This document shows, in pieces, positions 54,855 through 62,133 of a DNA stretch of 64,000 nt (position 1 is its first letter; every line of letters starts with the position of its first letter). The translations under genes and the position numbers were made by a program. This DNA is from Picosynechococcus sp. PCC 7003 (lineage in GTDB: Bacteria; Cyanobacteriota; Cyanobacteriia; Cyanobacteriales; MRBY01), in NCBI RefSeq assembly GCF_001693255.1, contig NZ_CP016474.1, positions 2,746,661-2,810,660 on the forward strand, given 5' to 3'. The notes beneath the pieces were generated by a model. That model was not told the origin of the DNA. It was given only the letters and a program-made list of their open reading frames with translations, and did no database searches.

Positions 54855-55097
54855 ATGAAAGCGCAAAAAGTCATGGCAACCATTGACGCTCAGGGGCAAC
54901 TTACCCTTGATAACCCTTTAGTTGCGATTAAAAATAGTCGTGTCGAAGTCATTATCCTAATTCCTGAAGAAGACGAAGCCGATGAACCAACAAAAGCAGA
55001 ATTACTCGATGACTTTCGGCAAGCATGGCATGAAGCAATGACCGGACAAACCCTTCCCGTTGAGCAACTTTGGGATGAGATTGATCATGCCGAATAA
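54855..55097 (+). CDS. Antitoxin of RelE-type pair (RelN-like)
   Basis: 80 residues from ATG 54855, with AGAGGATC upstream. It opens MKAQKVMATIDAQGQLTLDN, a short strand-rich DNA-binding section, and ends in an acidic helix (LLDDFRQAWHEAMTGQ). This resembles the RelN antitoxin of the Synechocystis RelNE pair. Its last 11 bp overlap the toxin gene, typical of type II modules. Confidence 0.78.
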   Translation: MKAQKVMATIDAQGQLTLDNPLVAIKNSRVEVIILIPEEDEADEPTKAELLDDFRQAWHEAMTGQTLPVEQLWDEIDHAE

Positions 55098-55434
55098 AAC
55101 CCCCATCCAAGTTGAAACGTCGGCTGTTTTTCGCCGCAATCTCCGTAAACTCGCAAAGAAATATCGCAATATTAAAAAAGACATTCAGCCGATTATCGAA
55201 GCCCTCAGCCAAGGCAAGTTGCCAGGTGATCAAATTCCCGGCGTGAACTATCCTGTTTTTAAACTCAGAGTCCGCAATACTGATGTTCAAAAAGGGAAAA
55301 GTGGCGGTTATCGCTTAATCTATTACCTCAAGACTGATACAGGCATTATTCTACTGACGCTGTACACAAAATCTGAAAGAGCGAATATTGCGCCTGAAGA
55401 TATCCGCCAAATTATAGAAGACTATTCAAATTAG
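55087..55434 (+). CDS. RelE/ParE-superfamily toxin
   Basis: 115 residues from ATG 55087. Family features are VETSAVFRRNLRKLAKKYRN, PVFKLRVRNTDVQKGKSGGY and RLIYYLKTDTGIILLTLYTK. Members cleave mRNA on the ribosome; the basic and Tyr residues after KSGGYR are the likely active region. The frame is intact. A terminator follows about 50 bp later, closing the module. Confidence 0.85.
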   Translation: MPNKTPIQVETSAVFRRNLRKLAKKYRNIKKDIQPIIEALSQGKLPGDQIPGVNYPVFKLRVRNTDVQKGKSGGYRLIYYLKTDTGIILLTLYTKSERANIAPEDIRQIIEDYSN

Positions 55435-55483
55435 ATTTTTAGAAGGCTATTAAATTTTTTAGTCTGGTTTTTTCAATAAAACT

Positions 55484-55518
55484 CCCCCTGACTCCTGATG
55501 AATTAGGGGGCATTTTTT
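55484..55518 (+). terminator. Rho-independent terminator after RelE-type toxin
   Basis: CCCCCT and AGGGGG arms enclose a 15-nt loop and are followed by a T-run. It is the last element before the right island repeat. Confidence 0.75.
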
Positions 55519-55547
55519 ATCCATTTACCATTTCTGAACTGGGGCGT

Positions 55548-55587
55548 TTAAAATTGTCGCCGACTGAAAATAAAGATGGCGATCGCC
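55548..55587. repeat. 40-bp direct repeat, right copy (3' end of permease gene)
   Basis: Second copy of the repeat at 52707-52746, with two differences. It contains the stop and last 12 codons of the complete ABC permease gene on the minus strand, so this is the native copy. Confidence 0.85.
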
Positions 55588-56345
55588 TGGAGCAGAATTA
55601 CATAGACGATGCCATAAATTGCGCTCAGGAGTAGGGTTTGGCCATCAGGAACCACCCCGTAAACCACCTCATTACGGAAATTTAGGCGCGATAAATCTGG
55701 CAGAACTTTATAGAGATTTTCAGTGATCCACTGGACACCCGTATTTTGGCTCAATTCCCCCAACCTTACTAGGTCAGTGCTGAAGTGGCCCATGAGGTAA
55801 ATCCCAAAGGAAAATAAAGTTGCCAAGAGAGAACTGGTAAATACCCCAAAGGCGATCGCCACGGCAATGATCAGCATTAACTCAATAAATAAATAACCGA
55901 GGGAAAGGGAAATTGGCCCCAGCGGTACCGTTGACCCTTGCCACAGCAGCGGCATCATACTTTGTGACCAGGCCAAGAGCGCGAAGTAAACAATCCCCAT
56001 GGCAACTAGCATCACCGCCACCACCGCCGAAAGCCCCAAATGCTTCCCGACAATTAGTTCGGCGCGGCTAATGGGTTTAGGAATTAGCACCAGGATCGTG
56101 CGTTTTTCAATTTCTTTGTTGACCAAGCCTGTGCCCACGAAAACAGCCACCAGCACACTGAGAATGCCGATCATCCCCAGGCCAAAGTCCACGACGATCT
56201 TCGCCCCTGCCGTCGCCGACACATCGGGTAAAATCCGTACCGCCAGGGCAAACACAAGGCCATAAAAACCCAAAAAATACAAAATGCGATCGCGGATCAC
56301 TTCTCGGAAACAATTACTGGCGATCGCCCAAATGCGCTTAAGATT
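55548..56345 (-). CDS. ABC-2 type transporter permease
   Basis: 265 residues from ATG 56345 (MNLKRIWAIASNCFREVIRD); a longer frame of ten codons is weaker. Six hydrophobic helices are seen, with KEIEKRTILVLIPKPISRAE after helix 2, typical of gliding-motility/NosY-like ABC-2 permeases. The matching ATPase is not adjacent. The last 40 bp are repeated 2.8 kb away across the toxin-antitoxin island, so this gene end marks the island border. Confidence 0.85.
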   Translation of the reverse strand, partial: NLKRIWAIASNCFREVIRDRILYFLGFYGLVFALAVRILPDVSATAGAKIVVDFGLGMIGILSVLVAVFVGTGLVNKEIEKRTILVLIPKPISRAELIVGKHLGLSAVVAVMLVAMGIVYFALLAWSQSMMPLLWQGSTVPLGPISLSLGYLFIELMLIIAVAIAFGVFTSSLLATLFSFGIYLMGHFSTDLVRLGELSQNTGVQWITENLYKVLPDLSRLNFRNEVVYGVVPDGQTLLLSAIYGIVYVILLQAIAIFIFSRRQF

Positions 56346-56535
56346 CATCGCTTTTCTCAACAGGACAAGCATCAAAGAAACAGCATATCAAGATTTTTTC
56401 ATCCCGCAGCGAAAATGCCTCGACAAACAACCCGAAATAGTGATTTTTTAACGATTTAATAAAAAAGGCTGCATCCTTTCTCAGCCATGGGTGAGAATGC
56501 CAGAGTATCCCTACTGACGAAACTGCCCCCTCCCC

Positions 56536-57402
56536 ATGAGCCATCCCCACGCTGCCCAACTTCAAACCCTCATGGCCCAAGCCAATGTGAGCGATGTTAT
56601 TCAACTGGCGGCCTATTCGCGGGTCGCGGCGCGGCAAATTTACCGACTGCAAGCCGGACTCATTCACAGCATCCCCGTCGAAGCCGTGGTGAAATTGGCT
56701 CAATATTTCGATCAATCGGTGGATGAATTTCTCGCTCTGTTTCTCCCCACAGGGATTCAGCCCTTAGAATTTACCCCCAAAACAACTCAAGCAACTGGCG
56801 TTGACCCCGCTGAACTCGAAGCACTCCAGGCAGAGGGCGATCGCCTCCGCGGCCAACTAGAAACCCAGGCCATTAACCACGCCGAGGAAATCGAGCAACT
56901 TCAACATCATCTCCAAGCCCAGCAGCAGGAATATACCGATAAAATCGACCACCTCCAGCAACAATTAGCCGCCCAGGCCGAAGCTCAGGCCCAGCAAGAA
57001 GAAACCCTCAAGGCCGAATACGCCCGCTTAGAAAGCCAACTCGACAGCCAACAAGCCCAAAACGAGCAACGCTGGCAACAGGAAGCCCTGGATATCCTCG
57101 AAGCGTGGCTGTTGCAATGGTCTGCCGCCGCCAAGGCCGCCCAGGATAATGCCCAGTTCCCTGCTAGAACCCTTGTGGCCCTCACCCAACCCTTTGAGCA
57201 ACTCCTCGCGAGTTGGGACGTGACTCCCATCGGCACCGTCGGCGAAATTGTGGACTATGACCCCCAAGAGCATCAATTGGTGAAAAATCACGGTGATGTC
57301 GGCCCAGGGGATGCGGTGGTGATTCAAAATGCGGGCTACCGTCAAGGCGATCGCCTTTTACATCGCGCCAAGGTGATCCACCCCGAAGCCGTTAAAGCCT
57401 AG
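56536..57402 (+). CDS. HTH / coiled-coil / GrpE-like fusion protein
   Basis: 288 residues. Residues about 5-65 form an XRE-like helix-turn-helix (AAYSRVAARQIYRLQAGLIH). A coiled coil of about 110 residues follows (QLQHHLQAQQQEYTDKIDHL). The C-terminal part, ALTQPFEQLLASWDVTPIGT to GYRQGDRLLHRAKVIHPE, resembles the beta head of GrpE, the DnaK nucleotide-exchange factor. The order, helix then GrpE head, fits GrpE with a DNA-binding start. A role in heat-shock control is inference. Confidence 0.75.
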   Translation: MSHPHAAQLQTLMAQANVSDVIQLAAYSRVAARQIYRLQAGLIHSIPVEAVVKLAQYFDQSVDEFLALFLPTGIQPLEFTPKTTQATGVDPAELEALQAEGDRLRGQLETQAINHAEEIEQLQHHLQAQQQEYTDKIDHLQQQLAAQAEAQAQQEETLKAEYARLESQLDSQQAQNEQRWQQEALDILEAWLLQWSAAAKAAQDNAQFPARTLVALTQPFEQLLASWDVTPIGTVGEIVDYDPQEHQLVKNHGDVGPGDAVVIQNAGYRQGDRLLHRAKVIHPEAVKA

Positions 57403-57414
57403 GAATTCACTGCG

Positions 57415-57873
57415 CTATACAGAAGTAGGCGATTGTTCTTGGAGATTTCTAACGTAATCCCGGAAGCGATGGAGATCGGCTTGGATCGTTGATTCCACGA
57501 CCCGGCCTAAAAAGAGATTATCCATTACCTGTCCTAAAATACCGGGGATATCGTAGGCAATGCTGAGGCGAACAATGGTTTTGCCATGGCGATCATAGAA
57601 ACGAATCGCCCCCCGATTTGGCAGGCCATCAATGGATTCCCACTGGATAATTTGATGCTCAACGACTTTTACAATGCGAGAAAGCCAGGTAAATTCGAAG
57701 GAGCCACTGGCTAATTTCCAGCGGGACAGATCCGGATTGTCCTTAAGGATCACCACAGAATCAATCCATTTCATCCACTGGGGCATTTGTTCGAGATCTG
57801 ACCAGAGTTCCCAAACGAGATCGATGGGGGCGTCAACTTCTACCTGTACGCTGTGCTCTAGCCAACCTGACAT
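57415..57873 (-). CDS. SRPBCC (polyketide cyclase/START-like) protein
   Basis: 152 residues. The helix-grip fold opens with HSVQVEVDAPIDLVWELWSD, then LEQMPQWMKWIDSV and TIVRLSIAYDIPGILG, ending in a long helix (ADLHRFRDYVRNLQEQ). Such proteins bind hydrophobic ligands. The cyanobacterial group is related to Coq10-like cyclases. The ligand is unknown. It lies between the GrpE-like fusion and bciB, in the same direction as bciB. Confidence 0.82.
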   Translation of the reverse strand: MSGWLEHSVQVEVDAPIDLVWELWSDLEQMPQWMKWIDSVVILKDNPDLSRWKLASGSFEFTWLSRIVKVVEHQIIQWESIDGLPNRGAIRFYDRHGKTIVRLSIAYDIPGILGQVMDNLFLGRVVESTIQADLHRFRDYVRNLQEQSPTSV

Positions 57874-57957
57874 AAAACTTTATAAAACCAAACATCCCCC
57901 TCACTGTAACAGAATTCCCTGGCGAATTGGTACCGCTGACTGAGGGGGAAATAGCCG

Positions 57958-59157
57958 CTAGTCCTTGGGGAGTTCGTACTGGGCGACGATCTTTTTCGCG
58001 AACTCTGGCACATGGGCTTCTAGCTTACCTGGGTAATTGCGGCGGGTATAAAGATAGTTCCGCGTAAAATGAGAATCAATGGAAAATTTGGCGTACTCTA
58101 AGCCCTTCGGGCCAATTTTTTCGATCACAACTCCCATCAGTTTCGCCGCCCACATTGGTAGCGTTACGCCTTTATCGTAAGCAGGAATACTATTTTGCAC
58201 AGCGGCCCGGCGATCGCCTTTAGAACTAACCGGCTGCGTTTCAATTTGATCGGCGACGAGATCAAACATTTCCTGGCCCGTTTCGTTGCGCACGACCATC
58301 CACTGCCAACCGAAGGGGGCACCCATGTAACCCACCACGAGATCCGCTAAACCGTTGGTATAGTCAAAGCAACTCATGCAAGACGGTGCAAACACATCCT
58401 TCAATTGATTGGTTTTTAGACCAAAGAAGGGGACTGTTTCCGTAGAACCATCCTCATGCTTAAAATGCACCTTAAAGTCCTGCATAAACTCGTAATAGAC
58501 GACGGTTTCAGGCGATCGACTGGTGGTATCGAGAAATTTTTGTAGACCCGCGCGAGTGACATTATCCACACAGGGCAAACCCAAAACATAAAGTTTTTCA
58601 AGGCCCAATTTATCCTGCACCGCCCGCAAAGCTTGGATCTGGCAACCCACACCAATCACCAATAGTTTTTTGAACCCACCCTGTTCAATCTGCTCTAGGA
58701 TCGTCAAATTTGGCGAAAGAGTTGGCTTATTGACCCGGGCGGCGAGAATTTCCTCTGGGGTAGTGGCGATGATTGGCATCGGCTGAAAACGGTCATCCGG
58801 AGAACTCTGCACACAAACGACCCCTTCTACCAGTTTTTCTTCGAGCATCTTGCAGGCGAGGGAACTAACAATCCCCGTCCATTGCGCCCCTTCGATGGGA
58901 TCTGTTTTCCGGGCGGCGACCATTTTTTGATGCACGCCAAAATACATTTCCTGCTCTTGGTCTAGATCCCGCTTGCGACCATGTACCTTGGTTTCGAGCT
59001 TGTCAAACTGCTGATTGAGAAAAGCACAGGCTTCTTTAACATAGTGGATAAAATGGGTATCACAGAGGCCGCAGTCACTACACAGGGCCTTGGCCGGACG
59101 GACGCTCCCCCGGGGTAAACCTTTCGCTTTCTTGTGGGCAGGAATTTGGGCAGTCAT
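57958..59157 (-). CDS. bciB: Divinyl chlorophyllide a 8-vinyl reductase, ferredoxin-dependent
   Basis: 399 residues. It reduces the 8-vinyl group to ethyl, turning divinyl into monovinyl chlorophyllide. The iron-sulfur binding cysteines occur in KALCSDCGLCDTHF and FAPSCMSCFDYTNGLADLVV; the FrhB-type core has KKLLVIGVGCQIQALRAV and YVLGLPCVDNVTRAG. Length fits cyanobacterial BciB (Slr1923 in Synechocystis). Without it, divinyl chlorophyll accumulates. A disrupted gene lies upstream in the opposite direction. Confidence 0.93.
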   Translation of the reverse strand: MTAQIPAHKKAKGLPRGSVRPAKALCSDCGLCDTHFIHYVKEACAFLNQQFDKLETKVHGRKRDLDQEQEMYFGVHQKMVAARKTDPIEGAQWTGIVSSLACKMLEEKLVEGVVCVQSSPDDRFQPMPIIATTPEEILAARVNKPTLSPNLTILEQIEQGGFKKLLVIGVGCQIQALRAVQDKLGLEKLYVLGLPCVDNVTRAGLQKFLDTTSRSPETVVYYEFMQDFKVHFKHEDGSTETVPFFGLKTNQLKDVFAPSCMSCFDYTNGLADLVVGYMGAPFGWQWMVVRNETGQEMFDLVADQIETQPVSSKGDRRAAVQNSIPAYDKGVTLPMWAAKLMGVVIEKIGPKGLEYAKFSIDSHFTRNYLYTRRNYPGKLEAHVPEFAKKIVAQYELPKD

Positions 59158-59283
59158 GGGCAGCAGAGTCGATCAAAGAACAGTATTTGTCAGCGTAATG
59201 GAAAGGATTACCGGAAAGGGAGCTTTTGTGACGAACTGTAACGCGATCGCCGTCAGGATGATTGAAGACCAAAAATCAAGCAG

Positions 59284-59461
59284 ATGACCATGGAGATTCA
59301 AACCAAGTCAATCATTAACAACTTGACCCAGGCGACAGTAACCTGTGAGGGCTTCTGGGAAAAGGCGATCGCCCCCAATCCAGATTTAGCCATTCAACGG
59401 GCAATGCAACGGCTTTTGGGACAACTCAACCAAGCCTTGGCCTTGGTGGATTATTTTGAAC
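59284..59461 (+). pseudogene. 5' part of a gene interrupted by the tnpB element
   Basis: 59 codons and one base: MTMEIQTKSIINNLTQATVT at the start and LNQALALVDYFE at the end, then the element begins. Joining base 59461 to 60970 gives codon CTG and keeps one frame through to 61445, making a 217-residue protein. The N-terminal part is helical with no family I know. In the present state translation would run into the element and stop after about ten foreign residues. Confidence 0.8.
59456..59461 (+). other. Insertion/TAM motif TTGAAC beside full tnpB element
   Basis: The hexamer lies immediately left of the element, as at the short copy. It is part of the interrupted coding sequence (TTT GAA C). 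Confidence 0.65.
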
Positions 59462-59509
59462 TTGGGCGCGGCAGTCCCTATCCCTCTTTAGGGTAGGGAA
59501 GGATAGCGC

Positions 59510-59536
59510 GGCTACTGAAGAGAAACGGAAGTAGCC
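59510..59536 (+). repeat. Left-end hairpin 2 of full tnpB element
   Basis: GGCTACT and AGTAGCC enclose a 13-nt loop. The stem sequence differs from that of the short copy but pairs equally well. It lies directly behind the stop of the ribbon-helix-helix gene and could also end its transcript. Confidence 0.65.
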
Positions 59537-59539
59537 AAA

Positions 59540-59677
59540 TCAATCAGGCTTAGGCAATCGCCTTATGTACTCTCTGATAATTTGAGCCATGCTGACATCC
59601 TTGTTGGACGCGAACGCCTTGAGTCTTGCCAGATCCTCTGATGTTAGCCTTATTTTTAGTACTTCTGACTTGTTCAT
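59540..59677 (-). CDS. Ribbon-helix-helix (CopG/Arc-type) protein inside the tnpB element
   Basis: 45 residues: MNKSEVLKIRLTSEDLARLK then AFASNKDVSMAQIIREYIRR. A short strand (EVLKIRLT) and two helices with the turn NKDVSMAQIIREYI match the RHH fold of CopG-like repressors. The start is 28 bp from the tnpB start on the other strand, with a 14-bp palindrome overlapping its own start codon. I infer a repressor of tnpB and of itself. It is absent from the 285-bp copy. Confidence 0.75.
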   Translation of the reverse strand: MNKSEVLKIRLTSEDLARLKAFASNKDVSMAQIIREYIRRLPKPD

Positions 59678-59699
59678 TGTGGGCACAATAGACTACAAT
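59670..59699 (+). promoter_or_regulatory. tnpB promoter with palindromic operator
   Basis: TTGTTC (59670-59675) and TACAAT (59694-59699) are spaced 18 bp, a plausible promoter. Between them lies the perfect palindrome ATTGTG-GG-CACAAT (59676-59689). Transcription would start near the tnpB ATG, so the mRNA may be leaderless. A ribbon-helix-helix dimer could bind here. Confidence 0.55.
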
Positions 59700-59705
59700 A
59701 GGAGC

Positions 59706-60953
59706 ATGGTAACACGCCGAATCACTTACAGGCTCTATCCAAGTCGCCAACAGCAAAAAAAGCTGCACTATTGGCGGCGCTTACATTGCAGTTTGTATAA
59801 CGCGGCAATAGCTAATCGCAAAACCCAGTACCAAAAGTTCAATCATTCCGTTGATTACTTTGAGCAGCAAAATAGTTTGCCGGAGTTCAAGCAAGTATGG
59901 CCAGAATTTAAAGAACTGGGTTCCCATGCCCTACAGGCAACGTTAAAGCGAGTGGACTTTGCCTTCAACCGATTTTTTAAGGGATTGGGGGGATATCCAA
60001 AGTTCAAGGCATCTCGGAGATATTCGGGGTGGACATATCCCTGCGGGGCAGGTTGGCAGGTAGAAACAGATGGTCAGCATGGCTTTCTCAAGTTGAGCCA
60101 CTTAGGCAGAATGCAAATGAGAGGGAAAGCTCGCACCTGGGGAAAACCAACAACTTGCACAATTTTCTTCCGCCAGGGCAAGTGGTATGCCTCAATCACC
60201 GTCAAATGTAAGCCGCAGCGGGAAGCTGACGGGGGATCTGTGGGGATTGATTTAGGTTGCAAGGAAGCGATTACCCTTTCTACAGGGGAGCAACTATCAA
60301 AGCCTAGCTTTATCAAAGTCGGTGAAGTTGCCGTAAAGCAAGCATCCAAGCAACTCAGACGAAAGCGTGCACCAAACCGAAATAAGCGAGTTAAAGCATC
60401 GCGGCGGTGGCAAAAAGCGAGACGGCAGGTATCAATGCGGCAACGCAAAATTACCCGTCAGCGCGAAGATTGGCTGCATCAAATCACAAGCGACATAGTC
60501 AGCGGTAATAGCCTGGTTGCAGGTGAGCAGTTAAACGTCAAAAACATGACCCGCAAAGCCAAAAAAGGCAGCAAACGGAAAGCTCAAAAAACAGGGCTTA
60601 ACCGCTCCATTCTCTCGGTTGGCTTCGGCATGATTGGTTCAATGCTGGAATACAAGCTGGCAGAGGCAGGAGGATTTTATGTGGAGTCCCCGACAAGGAC
60701 GCTTAAGCCCTCTCAGCGTTGCGCTAAATGTTGGGAGCTAACGCCAAAGACATTGGCAGACAGGGTACATATTTGCTCAAACCCAAACTGTGGCCACAGG
60801 GAGGATAGAGATATCAATGCAGCTCAGGTTAATTTAGCCTGGGCAAGGGGTCAGGAACTGGCCTCTTCAGTCGCGGAGCCGCCAAGCTCTACCGATTGCG
60901 GAAGCATGAGGCAACTTGGGGTGATGAAACGACGGAAACTCCATGCCTCTTAG
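59706..60953 (+). CDS. tnpB: TnpB, RNA-guided nuclease of IS200/IS605 element
   Basis: 415 residues from ATG 59706 (MVTRRITYRLYPSRQQQKKL); an earlier in-frame ATG would extend it with unrelated residues. RuvC-I Asp182 (GIDLGCKEAI), RuvC-II Glu274 (VAGEQLNVKNM), zinc-ribbon cysteines 339, 342, 357 and 362, and RuvC-III Asp369 (DRDINAAQVNLA) are all present, so it looks active. TnpB relatives cut DNA next to the TAM, guided by an RNA from the right end. The 3' end of the gene overlaps that expected RNA. Confidence 0.95.
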   Translation: MVTRRITYRLYPSRQQQKKLHYWRRLHCSLYNAAIANRKTQYQKFNHSVDYFEQQNSLPEFKQVWPEFKELGSHALQATLKRVDFAFNRFFKGLGGYPKFKASRRYSGWTYPCGAGWQVETDGQHGFLKLSHLGRMQMRGKARTWGKPTTCTIFFRQGKWYASITVKCKPQREADGGSVGIDLGCKEAITLSTGEQLSKPSFIKVGEVAVKQASKQLRRKRAPNRNKRVKASRRWQKARRQVSMRQRKITRQREDWLHQITSDIVSGNSLVAGEQLNVKNMTRKAKKGSKRKAQKTGLNRSILSVGFGMIGSMLEYKLAEAGGFYVESPTRTLKPSQRCAKCWELTPKTLADRVHICSNPNCGHREDRDINAAQVNLAWARGQELASSVAEPPSSTDCGSMRQLGVMKRRKLHAS

Positions 60954-60990
60954 GCTGGAGTAGTTCATTTGGTGCCAGAAAATCAATTGT
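60820..60990 (+). ncRNA. Predicted guide RNA (omega RNA) region of tnpB element
   Basis: In characterised elements the guide RNA spans the tnpB 3' end and right end, with its guide in the flank. Here that means scaffold up to 60969 and guide starting TGGTGCCAGAAAATCAA. This segment is also the part preserved in the 285-bp copy. The 5' boundary is a guess. Confidence 0.5.
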
Positions 60991-61445
60991 CTGTACACAA
61001 AGAAAGTATTGCGGTGCTTGGGGGATTAGCTGATCACTACTTTCTCAGTGAAACACCGGGTTTATCTAATTCCTTGGGGTGGGGGCCAAAGGGCATTGAG
61101 TTGCGAGGCCAGGTCAAAATCACCCAAACGCAGGTAAGGCGAGTGCAACAGTTTATTGAGACAGCCCGCTACAACATTGCTCTCCATAACTGTGAACATT
61201 TCGCCAACTATATTCTCTACGGTTTACCCCTGTCTTCCCAGCAAACGACTTGTCACAAAGGTCTCGGAGCAACGATTATCGCTCAACTCCAACCCAAGCA
61301 GACCATCACCGAAAATATTTTGGCAGATATCAATCGGCAGTTTAAACACCGTCTTCAGGTTGAACGGGCAAAACGAGCCAAACGAGAAATTTACCAATTT
61401 TGCCAGACTCACCAGATTGCACTAGAGCCTGAGGCGATCGCCTAA
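60970..61445 (+). pseudogene. 3' part of interrupted gene, permuted papain-fold (LRAT/PPPDE-like)
   Basis: The frame continues the 59284 gene after exact removal of the element (VPENQLSVHKESIAVLGGLA). It has LADHYFLSETPGLSNSLGWG and the motif YNIALHNCEHFANYILYG, where NCEHF is the catalytic-Cys signature of LRAT-like acyltransferases/peptidases; the His may be in ADHYF. The C-terminus is basic and helical. A TTG at the junction (60969) or GTG 60972 could give a shorter product of about 158 residues. Confidence 0.75.
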
Positions 61446-61505
61446 CCTAACCATTCCAAACTGACTCGGATATGATGAAAGAAATTTCTTTAACTTGTAA
61501 GAATT

Positions 61506-61724
61506 ATGGAAAATATTGTGATTCAAGTGGACTCGGAAGTGGCCAAAGCTTACCGCAAAGCTACCCAGCAACAACAACAAGCAGCTTTATTTTTATTTAG
61601 TGTCATGGTGAAGGAAATTTTAAAATCTCGTTCCTTTGATGAATTGGTACAAGAGATTCGTGAAGATGTTGCGACAAGTGGTTTGACAGAGACAATACTT
61701 CAAGGAATTTTAGAGGATGAGTAA
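61506..61724 (+). CDS. Antitoxin-like partner of PIN toxin
   Basis: 72 residues: MENIVIQVDSEVAKAYRKAT, then FDELVQEIREDVATSGLTET. A short N-terminal strand followed by helices resembles small ribbon-helix-helix or AbrB-free antitoxins found before PIN genes in cyanobacteria. It overlaps the PIN gene by 8 bp, supporting a type II pair. DNA binding is not shown by any strong motif. Confidence 0.72.
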   Translation: MENIVIQVDSEVAKAYRKATQQQQQAALFLFSVMVKEILKSRSFDELVQEIREDVATSGLTETILQGILEDE

Positions 61725-62133
61725 ACGGCGTATTGTCCTTGATACAAACATTTTAATTAGTGGTTTGTTGTTTCGTAATTCTAAACCCCAAGCAGTCTTT
61801 GACTATGTTACGCAGCGGGAAGTTTTATTACTATCCCAAGAAATTTATACAGAGATCAGTCAGGTTTTAAGACGCCCAAAATTTGACAAGTACCTCTCTT
61901 TGGAAAAACGCTTGGCATTTTTAATGTTGTTGCTCACAAAGGTAGAAATGATAATGGTTACAGAAAAAGTTTTTGCTTGCCGCGACCCCAAGGATAATCA
62001 ATTTTTAGAATTAGCTGTTAGTGGAAATGCCAGTTTTCTAGTCACGGGAGATCAGGATTTACTTGTTTTGAATCCTTTTCGTAATGTGCCAATTATTACG
62101 GTAAATCAGTTTCTCGAAACACTCAATCAGTAA
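61717..62133 (+). CDS. PIN-domain toxin
   Basis: 138 residues. PIN acidic residues are in RIVLDTNILISGLL (Asp), EIYTEISQVLRRPKF (Glu), CRDPKDNQFLELAVSGNASF (Asp) and LVTGDQDLL (Asp). It belongs to the group annotated as putative toxin-antitoxin toxin, PIN family, which are ribonucleases. The frame is intact. Its end overlaps the end of menC by 11 bp. Confidence 0.87.
   Translation: MSKRRIVLDTNILISGLLFRNSKPQAVFDYVTQREVLLLSQEIYTEISQVLRRPKFDKYLSLEKRLAFLMLLLTKVEMIMVTEKVFACRDPKDNQFLELAVSGNASFLVTGDQDLLVLNPFRNVPIITVNQFLETLNQ

Larger units (their letters stand above)
59462..60969 (+). mobile_element. Complete tnpB-only IS200/IS605 (IS1341-type) element, 1508 bp
   Basis: No terminal inverted repeats or target duplication. 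The left end has hairpin TCCCTATCCCT/AGGGTAGGGA (59475-59499) and a second hairpin GGCTACT/AGTAGCC (59510-59536). The right end has CTCCATGCCT/AGGCTGGAG (60939-60960). Contents are a divergent 45-aa ribbon-helix-helix gene and tnpB; there is no tnpA, so movement needs a TnpA from elsewhere. The exact borders follow from comparison with the short copy and from the reading frame that is restored when it is removed. Confidence 0.92.

Noticed and set aside
59550-59768. 72-codon minus-strand frame over the tnpB start.
   Set aside because: It is out of frame with the shorter ribbon-helix-helix gene, which has a recognisable fold, and overlaps tnpB.
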